A DNA stretch of 64,000 bases from Furcasterigmium furcatum (taxonomy: Eukaryota; Ascomycota; Sordariomycetes; Glomerellales; Plectosphaerellaceae). The position numbers and the translations under genes were made by a program. The stretch spans positions 1,777,088-1,841,087 of the forward strand of contig BCIA01000005.1 in the NCBI GenBank assembly GCA_001599815.1, in the 5' to 3' direction. The notes beneath the pieces are model-generated. The model worked only from the letters and a program-made list of their open reading frames with translations. It had not been told where the DNA came from and made no database searches. Position 1 is the stretch's first letter; each line of letters opens with the position of its first letter. Of the stretch, positions 35,048 to 47,352 are shown in pieces.

Positions 35048-37459
35048 TCAAGCTGTAGTGCGCAGGCAGCCAGAGCAGGTGTCCCGCCCTGGATCTGGCG
35101 TTCCTGCGCGATGCAACTGTTCTCAAGCAGCGGCCAACAGCAGGTCAGGTAGGCGTCAAGTGGGGTTGTTGACGGCGGCAGTATCGACGAGTTACGGTGA
35201 GCGTTCTGTGCTTGGTTGAAAATCGGAGAGCTATGCGAGGCCCGGTTGACGCCGAGCAGGATGGCAACGCGTCGAGCGGCAGGCGTTGACTGTCGTTGCG
35301 GCGAGAGACTCGGTCACAAAGGAGCGGATGCGTCAGGAGGCGGAGGGAGGACGGGCGTGGACCCTTGGAGGGGTAGTAGCGGGACTATTACGGGATGGCA
35401 AAGAGGAAATGTCTATGGGCTGAGAAAGGAAAACAGGAGAAAGAGTCTTTGAAAGTCGTGAGTGATGCCGTTGCTCGTGAATCTTTGGGTATGTTTGTTT
35501 GGCGTGTGACTAACACGGAGGAGAATGGTCGAAGAGTGAGGAAGAGGAGGGACTCGAGGAAGCAGGAGCGCGATGTGATGGATGGCGATGTGCGACACGG
35601 ACGCCGGCTCCACCAGGACGATAAGGTAGGGGGAAGGTACCTGAACGACGTACCTGTTTGTTGGATGGTTGTGGAAGGCGGGGGACTGGGCTGGGCGGGC
35701 TGGCTGACGGGCGAGAGATGATGAGGCGCTGCAGCCACGCCCCGGGTGGATCCGGGAGGGGAAGGAAAGTGCCACGGGTCCCGGTCCAGCTCAGACGTTC
35801 GCTGGCCCAGTGGCCTCAACAGGTGGCCTCAGCGGCATGGGGGTTGTCGAGGCGCTAACATCTGCCCGCTGCCAGATGCAGCACAGGGGTTCACCACGTT
35901 GGGGGCGGGGGAATTCGAGCGACGACCACTTCACGGTCAGCTCAGTCGAGGACCCCTTCGCGCATCTCGTACCTGACCTGGGATGTCCCTTATCGCTCCC
36001 ATGCCTCCCGAGGTCGCCGGATTCCTTCCTTTGCGTTCCATCGTCCACCCAGGCAAGGACAGACCAGATGCTTCCGTCCAGCTGGCCACCCGACGACACA
36101 GGCACGGCATCACCGTCCCATTGCGGTCTTCCCCATCCATCAATGGGCAGCAGGCGATATGAAGAGGCACATCCCGAGTCCTCGTCATTCATCGGACTCG
36201 ACGGCCACGGCGGCGGTCACACAGTCCCGGCGGCAAGGGCGCCAGGCACACGTCTCAATCCGTCTGACGAGCTGAGCCATCTCTGCTGAGTTCAAATCCA
36301 GTCACACACCCGCATCCTGTTTCTCCCTCACTGTCCCGAATTACCGAGGCGGGACATCAGCAGGCTTCAGTCCTGAATGACTGCATTCCCGGATCCTGCA
36401 CGACTGATGACTGACCGGGTTGGATGACGCGACCACCGACTGGGAGCTGACCGGCCGTCACCGGATGATTCATCACCGGCAACCTGCTGGAAGCGACGCT
36501 TCTTGGACACTGTGCCCGGCCAGAAGCTGCTCCTCGTCTTGTACAAGTCCCGGCCAGTGACGACTATCCTTTGACCGCCTTTGACATCTGGCAGTCCTGT
36601 GACGACGTCCGCCGGAGCAAACCAATCCCATCCGTCGCCACGACCTTAGAGTCCCCCAAGCTCCGGGGACAGCCCAGTCTACATCGCGCGCATTTTCTTG
36701 GCCCTTCCCCCGTTATTGAAGCCGTCGCAGCTCCGGAACCCCATGCCACCTGACCTCGCATGTCTCCCCCCTCAGCTGGACGGGAGGGTCAGGTGCCACC
36801 GACCATTCAGCGCCGGCCCAGAGCCCACGAGAACCAAGGTGTCCGCGCCTCACTCTCCCGCCGGGCGCTGACGTAGGATTCCAACTGCCGTGCCCCCGGC
36901 TGCGCATTTCCATTCCAGCCATGGATAAATCCCGATGAATCCGGCTTTGTTTCGCATCCGCTGCCGCGTGTTATGTCATCGACGAGGGGTACCGTCGGCT
37001 TATCTTATCGGACCACCCCTATTCGAATGACGCCAACTGTGGCTGGGCCTCAGCCACCTCAGCCACCCCCTGCGGCCAACACCCCTGGGTCGCTTTCCTC
37101 ATCGACTCAAGCATCCACGCCTACCAGACGTCCATCTATGAATGCCGCCCATTGTGTTGTCGTCGTCCGAGATAGTCTGGAGATCTCGTGGTTTACCTGG
37201 TCAACCTCAATGCTCTCAGAATGCGGCCTCGCGCGTTTTCAACCCCGTTTAGCTGTCTGCCACCAGTTCTGCCACGAGTTTCCAGGATCAAGTGATCATT
37301 GACTGGCAGTATGTGATAATTATAATGGTGGTTTGAAATTTGATTCCCCCCATCCGAGGTCAAATCGGGTTCTTTTCAGTGATTCCCACAGATTGATGAC
37401 GGAAAGGACTTGGAAGCACATCGACACAAAGGAATCCAACGAGCTCTCCTACCTACCAT

Positions 37460-38215
37460 TTAGTCATAATCGGGGATGGAAGATGGGATATAGAGAATGG
37501 ATGCCGGCCTCTTGCTGATTTCCTGTGAACTGCCCAGGGTCAAGTCCACGATCTCATGGCGATCAGGTTGACCTCGTGGGGCATTCCCGCTGAGGGGCAG
37601 CAGGACGTCGATGACGAGGTTCTCTTGCGTGGGCTGCTAGAAGTCTATGCTTGTCTTTTCGCACCCTAGAATGCGGCGCCGGCGCCTGCTGATGTTGTTT
37701 TCTTCGTGGATTTCGGTTTCTTTCCGACAGGTGCGGTTGTGGAAGATGGGACCGCATCCGCCAGATAGTCGCCGCGAGGACGGTGAGTAGCTCACAGTCG
37801 ACATATTCCAGAATCTTTTAGTTCTTGCCTGCTTCGTCTGCGTTGCACAACGCGAGCTTGTCCTGGTAGAATGATTGCCATGAAAGTTCCTCCTCAAGGC
37901 CCGGCCAGAGAAGCAGGGGTTTGACAGTCACGGTTGTCACGGGCCCTTTGCGGCGCTTCAGCTGAACAGAAATGAGCCATGCCTGGGTCCTTCTCATAGG
38001 ACAGTGGAACTGAAAGGCTGCCAATTGTGGTCGTTCCAAGCTCGGAATAAGGCTGAAGAACAAATAGCCTCCGAGTTACGGCATCAAAAAAGAGATGGAG
38101 ATCATATAGGCCTTTTACTTTCAAGAGATGGCAGACACATGCACGGGTGAAGGATGCCCAGTCTTCTCCCATCAACGTGACGTGTGCCCGCACCCATGCC
38201 GTCCTCCAAACGGCG
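37460..38215 (-). pseudogene. Decayed protein-coding gene of unknown family
   Basis: Protein-like sequence runs down the minus strand but changes frame and meets stops. The first block (38,193 to about 37,990) reads VTLMGEDWASFTRACV, then DLHLFFDAVTRRLFVL. It shifts to a second frame at about 37,990 (VTTVTVKPLLLWPGLEEE, then WQSFYQDKLALCNADEAGKN). That frame hits TAA at 37,820-37,818 and continues in frame with KILEYVDCELLTVLAATIW. A third frame then gives VGKKPKSTKKTTSAGAGAA, ended by TAG, and later ENLVIDVLLPLSGNAPRG and DLTLGSSQEISKRPAS. No GT-AG intron set explains all breaks. The family is not recognised. Borders are approximate. Confidence 0.55.
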
Positions 38216-39769
38216 GACTAGCAGGGAAGGGATCTGTGCCAGGGTGCGTGTGACCGCACACGCTCTAACCAACCCCATGCCATGAGCCTCGCAAAAGGAA
38301 AGAAGATGAATCAGGGCTTCCGCCCACTTCTTCTCACTCCAAAGTTACGAGTCAGGAGAATAAATCTTGGAGAAAACGCTCTGAAGGCCGGGCTGATTCC
38401 GCGCCGGCCGCTTCCCCGGCGGACAGCGGGAACGCCCGGCCATCCCGCCCCGGCCCCACTTCTTCTCCATACAAGACGCCGGACCCATCCCCGGGCCTTG
38501 AGAACAACGATTACGCATTCGTCAATGCCTCGTCAGCCATCTACTTGCTGTCAGTCTGGGACCCAAAAGATGTACGTAAACTTCCATTGATTTTTCCTCT
38601 CCATCCTGCGCCTTCTTGACCCTCTCGCCATGTGTCCTGCCCTGCCGCGTGCAACCAACCATTGATCTCAATGGATGGTTGCAGACGAACTCCTCCGCTA
38701 GACTTGCCGTGCTACATGCGTTGAAGCGGGGAGTCAGACAAGAAGGGAAGTTCCAGAGAATGCAGCCTCTTCGGTGCAGGAGCTGGTAGTTATGAAAGAA
38801 AAACAGAGACATAAAGCTGATGTCTTGAGTAGTAGCTGCTGTTAAACGGGTGGAGGATTGGGCAGTCAACCCACCGGCGACTTAAGTTGATGGAACACAA
38901 GCTGAGCCAATGTGACACGGGCTAAACTGTAAACGGGGCTACAGTTCTACAACCTTTGCAGCTGGTTGGCAGGCACATAGTCGTATGAGTCTCCTGTCAT
39001 GTCTCAGTTCCTCAGGGTCACCTGGTGAGCAACTGAGACCCTCCAAATCTTGTTCGCTTCTCATGAGGAGATATGTCAACACCGAAAGGTGACGTTGGGC
39101 TGAGAAATTAGGCTAACCGCGATGCGGAAAGCTAGTTCGGTCAACGTCGGCCGGTAGAGTCGGAAGCTTCCCGTCCCTGAGACAGACCGCGACGCTACGA
39201 GCTCAGCTCCACCGTCAACGGCTCGAAATGGACGGCTTCCTTTCCACGCCACACGTGGCCGGCCGGGCCTGTCCACGCGTGATCGTGCGTGGGTGGAGAA
39301 ACTTACTGACAGGCCGTTGAGTAAGTGGCTAGCTGATGGCTCGAGCCGACAGCGGTTTGCGAGAGATGGGATTCGTTTGCAGCCTCCTCGTATCGCCACC
39401 AGCATCACGAACTGTCAAGGTACTTCTCCTGGAGATCAAGGTCCAAGGCATGCGGGACATGGGGACTGACCAGAGGCCGTGACCTGCGTAAGTACGATGC
39501 AAGCCACCATGGCCAGCTACGACCACAGCGGCCATGGGCCTGCCGCGTCTGGCCATCGAGATACTCTCAAGTGGCCGGAGAAGGACAGTCTGCACTGAAC
39601 TCTAACTCTTCGGCCCGTGGCTGAAGGAATACGAGGATGAAAACATCCTCTGGCGCTGCCGTCTGCTGTTCTCGGACTTATCTCCTCTCGAGCGTAAATC
39701 TCTTGATGGACGATCCGCGGCGTACCGACGTGAGTCTCTCGTGATCGATCCTGTGGTGGGAAACTCGTC

Positions 39770-39777
39770 TATAAATA
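39770..39777 (+). promoter_or_regulatory. TATA box of the large modular gene
   Basis: TATAAATA sits 130 bases upstream of the ATG at 39,900, followed by a pyrimidine-rich leader with TTTCTCAACATC-like sequence. It is a well-formed core promoter, so the gene does not look like a relic. Confidence 0.6.
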
Positions 39778-39899
39778 AGAGCCTTCAACTCCGAGAGAAT
39801 CTGTCTGGCATCCGCTTCCTAGTTTCTCAACATCAAACTCGCAGTCTTTATCTTTCCTGCTAGGACTTACCAACGTCCATACCACCTCAAACCACAATC

Positions 39900-42800
39900 A
39901 TGGAGTCTATCAGTCATGCCATCGCCACGGCGGACCGCGTCAAGTCGTTCATCCATGCTGAGGTCAAGGCTAAGGACAACAAAATCACCACGGCCAAGGA
40001 GGCCGATGAGGCGCAGGAGGCCAAGGACAAGGTAAGATCCCTCGATGCCTGATGGACCTGTACTGACCGGAAACCAGGCCATCTCTGCTCTTCGAAGCAC
40101 GGTCAGCTTGGTCGATACCACCCTGGCCGGGTTGCGGTCGGTCCGGCAGCCTCCTGAAGATGGACCTAAGAACACCATCAAGGCCACCGAGGCACTGAGG
40201 AGCCTACCTCCCACTGGCGATCTTACGGCTACTGCTGGGGCTCTTCCCGATGCAGCTAAGGACCTCATCACTTCCATGTCGGCAGACAAGACGGTTGGCC
40301 TGGGCGGTCAGACTCAGAGCCTCAAGGACATGGCCACGGCGATCAAGCCGATCGTGGACCGCTTCGACGACGTTCTTGTGAGCAGAAAGCACCACCCTCT
40401 CTCCCATGTCTGACCTGTATGCTCACATACACACCAACAACCAGTCCAAGCCGTACCTGAACCACTTCTCCGCGACCCTGAACACGGTCCCCGTCGTGGG
40501 TATCAAGAACGGCAAGATCATGTACATGGCCACAGTCTCCAACGCCCTGTCCAAGACGGGCACCAAGGATGAGTGGACGTACTTCAGCAGCCTTCCCGAT
40601 GGCGTCAACATCGATGCCAACAGCAACATCCACCTGTTCCCTTACAAGGGCGACTTCTGCATCTCAGTCGGCACTTCCGTCTGGCGCAAGCGCCACCGCA
40701 GCCAAGACGACCCTATCTTGAAGCAGGCCGTCGACAACTGGCCCAAGATGTACCAGGACAAATGGGAGCCCATCAGTGACAAGGCCTTCCCCGCCGCCGA
40801 CCTGCGTGACGTGGTGCCGTTCGCGGTGCTCGACACCAGCCGCAACGAGGTAGCCTTCCAGCTTGTCGTCCTCAACCAGAACAGCTCCCTCCAGGTCCTC
40901 GCCAAAGACGACATCTACCCATCAGGGAACAAATGGGACAACCTCAGCTGGCAGAAGAACAAGACAGACCCGGACACCGTGCCCGTCTGGAACCGCATCA
41001 CCTACTGGAACAACTCGATCGTGGCGCTCGACAACCAGAACAACACCTGGACTCTGACGGTCAACTTCCAGAACGGCACGTACACCATTGGCGACAAGAC
41101 GCCCATCAAGGCCACGTCCGAGTTCACCGCCACTGACATCGGCCCCGTCGCTGTCCAGGACGACGGCTACCTGTACAAGCGCTTCGTCCAGGACCCCCCC
41201 GCGGACGGCTCCGAGCCCCAGCTCCGTTGGACGCGCTGGATCGCCCAGGACGGCGTCACGCATCTCGGCGTCGCCGCGCCGGGCGTCATCCTGGACCTAC
41301 AGACCTTGACCCAGACACTCAAGGCGCGCTATATCGACGCGCAGACTGCTCTCTACCCCGTCGTCAACAAGATCGACGCCTTCGCCATCACGCACCAGGT
41401 ATACCTCGATCAGCTGCTCCAGGCCGCCACTGACTGGCAGAATGCCCCGGACGGCAGCGAGAAGCAGGCCATCGCCATTCGATCCGGACAGGGCTTCGTG
41501 AAGCACGCCAAGGTGTGGTCCAAGATTCTCAGCACCTCCGTCCTTAACACCAAGACCACCGTCAACATCATGACGCAGCAGCTGCACGACGTCAAGACCC
41601 AGCTCGAGATCCAGCTGCAGCTGCTCCGCGACAAGCTCACGTCGCTGCAGAACACGCTCAAAGCCCAGAAGGAGGCCCTGGGCAAGCTCAATGCCGCCTT
41701 TTGGGGCGCCGTCGGAGCCATGTTCCTCGGTATGGCCCTGGGCGTCCTCGCTCTCGCCACCGGCGTCGGTGCCTTGGCCGTCGTCGGAGCCGGAGCCCTT
41801 TTCATCGCCGGCTTCGTCGCCATGGTCACGCTCGGCGTCAAGATAAGCGAGCTGGCCGGCCAGATCAGCGACACGCAGTCGCAGATACGGGTGACCAACA
41901 CGGCCATAACGGAGCTGTCGGCCGTGGTACAGAACTTCACCGACCTCGACTCCATGTACGGCACCCTCAACGTGTTCTGGGGCCGCATGTCGAACAATGC
42001 CAGCTCGCTCGGCACCATGGACAACGCCACGGCCGCAATCCTGGCCCTCGACATGTTCGATGACACCTCCTCCGTGGTCGCCGCGCAGAAGATGTCGGGC
42101 GAGATGGCCGACGCGGCCAAGCTGTATCTCGACACGCTGAACCAGCAGGGCATCCACATCCCCGACGATGATGAAAACGTTCTCCTTCTCTCAGAGAAGC
42201 CTGCGCCGCACCGCCTCGCGCTTGCCGCGGTCGACACGCCGCGCAGCCTCGACGTCCAGCTTCACCTCCACGTTCGAGCCGGCCGGGATTCCCTGGGAAA
42301 AGGCGACATCACAGACTACTACACGCACATGGAGCACGCTGCCGCCGCGGAGTTCGCCCGCATAGGCGCCGCCCCAGGGGACAAGGTGCACTCGGGGCAG
42401 TGGTACGACATATCGCGCATTAGCGGTGCGGCGACGCTCATCAACCAGAGGACGATGCTCGGCGACGCGCCCACCGATGCCGCGGCGATCGAGAACCGCG
42501 TCAACACGGCCACCCCCGTGGTGGTCGGCATGCTGCAGCGCACCGACGCCATGTGCGGCTCAGTGCAGACCCTCCTGGCCAAGTACAAGGCGCTGTCGGC
42601 CGCGGGCGACAAGGACGGCGTCGCCAAGCTCAAGGACACGCTCCTCAGCGACGCCATCAAGAACTGCCAGTCGGCGCAGACCTACGCCGTTCGGGCCAAC
42701 AATGCCTTCGCCGACGTCAACCGGGCGTGCACAGACTACCAGCAGGGCCTGGAGAGGCAGGTCGGCGGTCTGCAGGCCAACGGCGACTCTGCTCGGGCGT

Positions 42801-44341
42801 CGGCGGACCAGGCTAAGCGCAACATCGACGTCCCGTGGCCCATCTACATGGGCGGCGGCGCCGCGGTCCTCGGCTACCTGGAGGCAAAGAGGAGGGAGAT
42901 CGACAACGACCTCAACAACCAGCTCGGGCAGATCAACGCGTCCATCGCGGCGCTCAAGGCCCAGCAGCAGAGCGGCGCCGAGATGGACGGCCACTCTCTC
43001 ACGTGGATCGACATGGTCAAGACAGTCAGCGGATGCCTTGGCAGCGTGTACAACATCCTGTCCGCCGTGTTCGGCCAGGTGCTCGAGGACCCGGCCATGT
43101 ACGAGTCGCTGCTCAGCGTCGAGTGGGCCAACGTCCAGAAGAACACCCAGGACGTGCTCAGCATCCTCGCCAGCCGCGGCGTGAATGTCAACGCGGCGCC
43201 CTCTGATTTCCGAGTCCTGCGGAGCGCTGTCAATGGTGCCAGTTTCAACGGCAGCGCTACCACCAATGGGGGTGCCATCAACGGTGCTTCCAACGGCACC
43301 GCGAACGGTCTTTGGGCAAAAGCGGCCCCACCACCGGTCCGCACCGGGACGGCCCCGCTCGCCGGAGCCCTCGACGCCCCCGGCAGCCTCGGCGCCAACA
43401 TGAACAAGCAGGCCAAGCAGGCCCAGCAGTTCTTCGCAGAGACAGACACACTCCTCAAGCTGCCGTACCTCTCCGGCATCGTCGGCTACTGGGACGACAA
43501 GGCAACAGACAAGACGTCGCTCCTGGACGTCGTCGCGAAGCTCCGCCGGCAGTACGTCGACATGATGTCGGAGGAGTACCCCGTCATCGAGACGCTCTTC
43601 ACCACGTCGCTCCTGCAGCAGACCCGCGCGGAGCTCGTGTCGGAGGGCAGGCTCGAGCTGCCGACCCTCGTGCGGTCGAGCCTCAAGTCCGCCCGGAGCA
43701 GCGCCTCCGCTGTGTCCGCGGTCGCGAACCACTTCCGCGCCGCGCGCGGCGACTACGAGCACGCCCTGAAGCAGATCGAGGCGAACCTGCAGCAGATCAA
43801 GACCAAGATGGCCGAGGTCGACACGAAGATCGGCGACCTCGAGAAGCAGGAGCGCGACAAGGTCATCTGGCTCATCGCTGACATTGTCGCCCTGAGCTGC
43901 GCGACGGCCGCGCTGCTCATCGGCTTCGAGGTCTTCGGGCCGCTGGCGACCGCGCTGACGGTTTCGGCCAAGATCGGGCTCGGGGCCGCGGCCACGGCGG
44001 CGGCTGTCAAGCTCGTCATCGACGGGCTCGGGCTGGCGGACATCGAGCTGCTCCTGGGTACGCTGCGCGGCACGAGGCGCGATCTGGAGAAGTCGCTCGT
44101 CGGGCTGCAGGCGGTGCGACCGCTCTTCGGGAGCGTCGTCGAGGGTGCCGAGGCGCTCGAACACTCGGTCGACGAGATGGTCGACGGGCTGCAGCGCCTG
44201 CAGAACGACATTGCGACTTGGAAGGACGTGGGCCTGACGGAGGCCGATGTTAAGAAGGTCGGCATATCGTGGGCCGAGGTGAAGGACTCGTGCACCCTTT
44301 GGATGGATGTTGTTAACGCGCAGGGCATCGTTCCGTCTTAA
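39900..44341 (+). CDS. Large modular protein with alpha-pore-forming-toxin-like helical hairpin modules
   Basis: There are three exons: 39,900-40,031, 40,078-40,377 and 40,445-44,341. The introns are 46 nt (GTAAGA) and 67 nt (GTGAGC), each with a CTGAC-type branch site. The protein has 1,442 residues and no signal peptide. Residues 1-145 are helical. Residues 145-430 are beta-rich with repeated motifs (VVGIKNGKIMYMATVSNA; IGPVAVQDDGYLYKRFV), reminiscent of tectonin-like propellers. From 430 long helices (LQLLRDKLTSLQNTLKAQ) lead into a 47-residue hydrophobic glycine/alanine hairpin at 563-609, then a matching coil (ISELAGQISDTQSQ). Residues 717-1060 are a second helical module with a weak central apolar patch near 940. 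A Gly/Asn/Ala linker follows (1063-1130). The third module (1130-1442) has coiled coil, hydrophobic stretch 1284-1345 and coil again. The coil-hairpin-coil plan matches HBL/NHE/ClyA/XaxAB-type proteins. Membrane insertion is inferred, and target and trigger are unknown. Confidence 0.85.
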
Positions 44342-44729
44342 TAGGCGTTGATTTGGGGGTTTCTGGCGCCGCTGCGTATCGATTAGTGTTCTTCGAGTGT
44401 ACAGAATGACAATACTCACTCACCTTTGCATCATTGCCGTTTCTGCCCGACCTAGCAGTACACAGGTCATCACCGCGACACGGACATACATTCCCTGCAC
44501 ATAGAGTCCTCAATACTGTCTCATTCTCTGAAGCTTCCAAAAGCATTCTATGCATACAGCACCCATATTGCCCAAATTCATTGAGCCCACTGTCATTGCC
44601 ATGCCTTCAAATTCACTGCCCAGGCATGCTTTGCGCCGAACACCTTGCGAACCCATCCCAGTCGAAGCCGGCTAACTCCTCGTCCCCGACGCTGACAAAT
44701 ATGAGCGTGTCGGCTGCGTCCCGGCCGAC
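44342..44729. other. Convergent intergenic region
   Basis: 388 bases lie between the stop of the large modular gene and the stop of the ING gene on the other strand. Only 3' flanking sequence is visible. Confidence 0.5.
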
Positions 44730-47352
44730 CTACATCTTGACGCCCCGAGCATTCACTTCGCCCTTTTCGCCAATGTTGAGCTTCACCCGGCACTCCGGGC
44801 AGTACCACTTGGTCGTGCGCGCCGGGATGGCGGTAAGGCCGACGCACTCGAGGTGGAACCATTCCGTTGGGCAATTCTGCAGCGCAGTTGGTTAGTATAA
44901 ATACTGACTATGTGAAGGACGATGGAGAACCCACGTTGTTGTCGCAGCTGATCATGGTGCCAAAGCTAACCCTGTCGCAGATGCAGTACCTCGGCTCAGA
45001 GGGGTCGATCGGGACACCCTCGTCATCGACCTCCTCCATCTCCTCCACCGGCTGACCGTTGTCCTTCTTCTGCGTGCGCACCCTCTTCTTCACACTCGGC
45101 GGCTTCTTGCGCCTCCCCACGGCGCTACTACCGCCGGAGGTGGTCGTGCTGACGATGCCGGGTGCGGGCCTCTTCCTGATGGGGGGCTTGCGCACTTCAG
45201 GTGCAGGCGTGTTCCGGGCCGTGCTGGCGCGGCGGGGGCGGTCCGAGGCTGCGGAGGGATGGGGCTCTTGACTCCCAGCCTTACCGCCGCGAGAGCCGGG
45301 ACGCACACTCTTGACGGAACCCTCGGCTGGCGTTGCGCTACGGGTCCGTGACCTGGATGTGGAGCGCTTGATGACGTGGTCTATGGACGGCCGGCGAGGG
45401 GCCGGGGTAGACGGCGGCGGCGGGGCGACCGCGACAGGCTGTAGGGTTTGCTCGGCCTCGTGCTGCACCTTCTTCGCTGCCTCTCCGCGTGTTTCTCTCC
45501 GAGAAGGCTCCCTCACGGGAGGAAGAATCGGAGTTGTCGACTTCTTAGGCGACATGACCGGCGGCGGGATCGGGGTCTCTGCCGGCGGCTTGATAGGAAT
45601 CGTGGTCGTGACCGTGCTAGGGGCGCTTTCCTTGGACAACGCCGGCGAGACCGTTCGCTTGGAGGCATCCGCACCAGGCACTGGCACTGGCACCGGTGTC
45701 ATGGAATGGGGGGTAACCGCTGTGCCGCCTGGGGTGATGACGGGGGGAGGGACTGGCGTTTCCGTGAGCGGCTGGGTGGAAAGGCTAGCCCTGAGCTGCG
45801 GCAGCGGCACGGGAGTCTCGGTCTTGTTGCGCTTGATTGGAGGCCTGGGCACTTCGGCTACAGCGTCCTTGCTATCCTTGCTGACGTCGCCCTCGGTCAC
45901 CGAGTCTCTCTTGCGCTTGTTGTTATTCGTGTTGTTGCTGTTGTTGGCGGGGGCCGGCTTGGGGCCATTCCCATTGCCGTTCGGCTTGCCCGACTTGGCC
46001 TTGTTTGCTGGCGGCGGAGGTTGGTGTTGTGGCTGTTGTGGTCCCATAAGTCTGCGAGCCGCATCGTTGAATCGTCGGGCGGATTCCTCGGCCTCCTCCG
46101 CCGCCTGCTTGGCGAGGGACTCTCTCTTCAACTTCTTGGCCTCGTTCAGCTTCATGCCTCGGTTGCTGAGCTGGACTTCGTTGGATTTGATGGCGGCAGC
46201 ACTCAACGCGCCCTCGGGCGTCTTCATGTTGGGTGCATCAGATTCGGCGGCGACGGCCGGGGCCGCTGGCTCGAAGTTGCGTCCTTCGTCCTCCGCCTTC
46301 TTCTTTGCTGCTCTGTACGCGTCGATACCACGTCCTAGATCATTGAGTTCCCTAGATATCATTGTGTCGCTCGGCGTCCACGTCGCGTTTTTCTTCATCC
46401 TCTTGCGGAGTCTAGCCATCTCCCACGGCGTCAGCTGCAGCCATGGCGCATCAGCGCTCCCAATGACGGCATTGGGGGGAGGTTCGACAAGAGGGACAAG
46501 AGGAACGGCCGGTGTGGTGGCAGACTTGGGGGTTCGGGCATTGCTTGCCCGCGGGGGTTTGGGGGGCTTTGGCGTCTTGGGTGGCTTGACCAGCTTGATG
46601 CGCGGTGCTGGTGTCGCGACCATGTCGATATCATCATCCTCTTCCTCTGAGCTGGATTCAGTTCCAGAGGAGTAAGGCTCGAAGTTATCATAAGGGGCCA
46701 AGACCTCGCCAGGGACGGTGATCCGTGGGACGGTGGGGCGCCGCACTTTCTCGCCATCGGCGCCACGGACAGCTGGCTTCCGGGTAAGCTGTGGCACTCT
46801 TGACACGGCGACTGGGCTCTTCTGCTGCTCCTCCGTCGTGGGGTATTTTTCGAGCATCGTCTGGAGCTTCGAGAGGATGGTCTTGGCGCGGTTGTAGTGT
46901 CTGCCGACGTTGTCAGACATACGCACGGCCTCGGCATGAGCGAACGCTCTGGCGCTGACGGCGCGGGTCAGTCCCGCAGAGATGTCGGCGCGCAGCTGGA
47001 CGGGCGTCGGGCGGTCGTCAGTGGCGGGCAGGGTTGGGAGCTGTCCCCAGGTCGTAGTCATGTTGTGGATGTTGATCGAAGCTTCATTGTAGGTCTCGTC
47101 GAGCTTCCCGATCAACGTAAGGGAGCGGACGATGTCGGAGGGGAGGTATTCGGTGAAGTCGAGGAAGTCGGTCACCGTCGCCTGAGCGTCGGGGTCGGCG
47201 CGCTCCGAGTCGGCGCCTCGCGCCTCAAAGGCCTCGAGGGATTTGATTGATGAGCCCATCGATTCCAGTGCTCCGTGTATCTGTTGTTCGTTTGATCCTT
47301 TGTCTCTCGGCGACACTGCCTCCTCGGCTGCGTCGTTTGCGATGGTTGCCAT
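44730..47352 (-). CDS. ING-family PHD-finger chromatin protein
   Basis: Subunit-type reader of histone H3 lysine-4 methylation in histone acetyltransferase or deacetylase complexes. The exons are 47,352-44,935 and 44,876-44,730, with a 58-nt intron (GTGGGT...TGCAG) that interrupts the PHD finger in phase 0. The protein is 854 residues. The N-terminal ING helical region (about 55-180) includes FLDFTEYLPSDIVRSLTLIG. The middle is long, proline/lysine-rich and disordered. The C-terminal PHD finger (about 786-836) has the C4HC3 pattern: CICD, CDNNNC, then EWFHLEC with the ligand His, and WYCPEC. The Tyr before CIC and the Trp of EWFH are expected cage residues for trimethyl-lysine. The ATG at 47,352 (MATIAND) is preferred because the open frame upstream has no ATG. 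Which ING subgroup (Pho23- or Yng-like) I cannot decide. Confidence 0.9.

Larger units (their letters stand above)
35048..39899. other. 4.85-kb gene-poor stretch upstream of the large modular gene
   Basis: Apart from the decayed gene near 37,460-38,215 and the promoter of the large modular gene, I see no supportable coding sequence. GC content varies, with lower GC around 37,300-37,400 and 38,750-38,850. No transposase, reverse transcriptase or terminal repeats were recognised. Confidence 0.5.

Noticed and set aside
36280..36310. GAGTTCAAATCC resembling a tRNA T-arm
   Set aside because: The upstream 70 bases do not fold into a tRNA and lack the conserved D-arm.
42560..44419. 619-codon frame antisense to the large modular gene
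   Set aside because: It is the longest shadow in the window, but arginine/leucine/valine-rich with no motif; the plus strand has introns, TATA box and clear module structure.
45311..46675. 454-codon frame antisense to the ING gene
   Set aside because: It mirrors the proline/lysine-rich linker of the ING protein and has no independent support.
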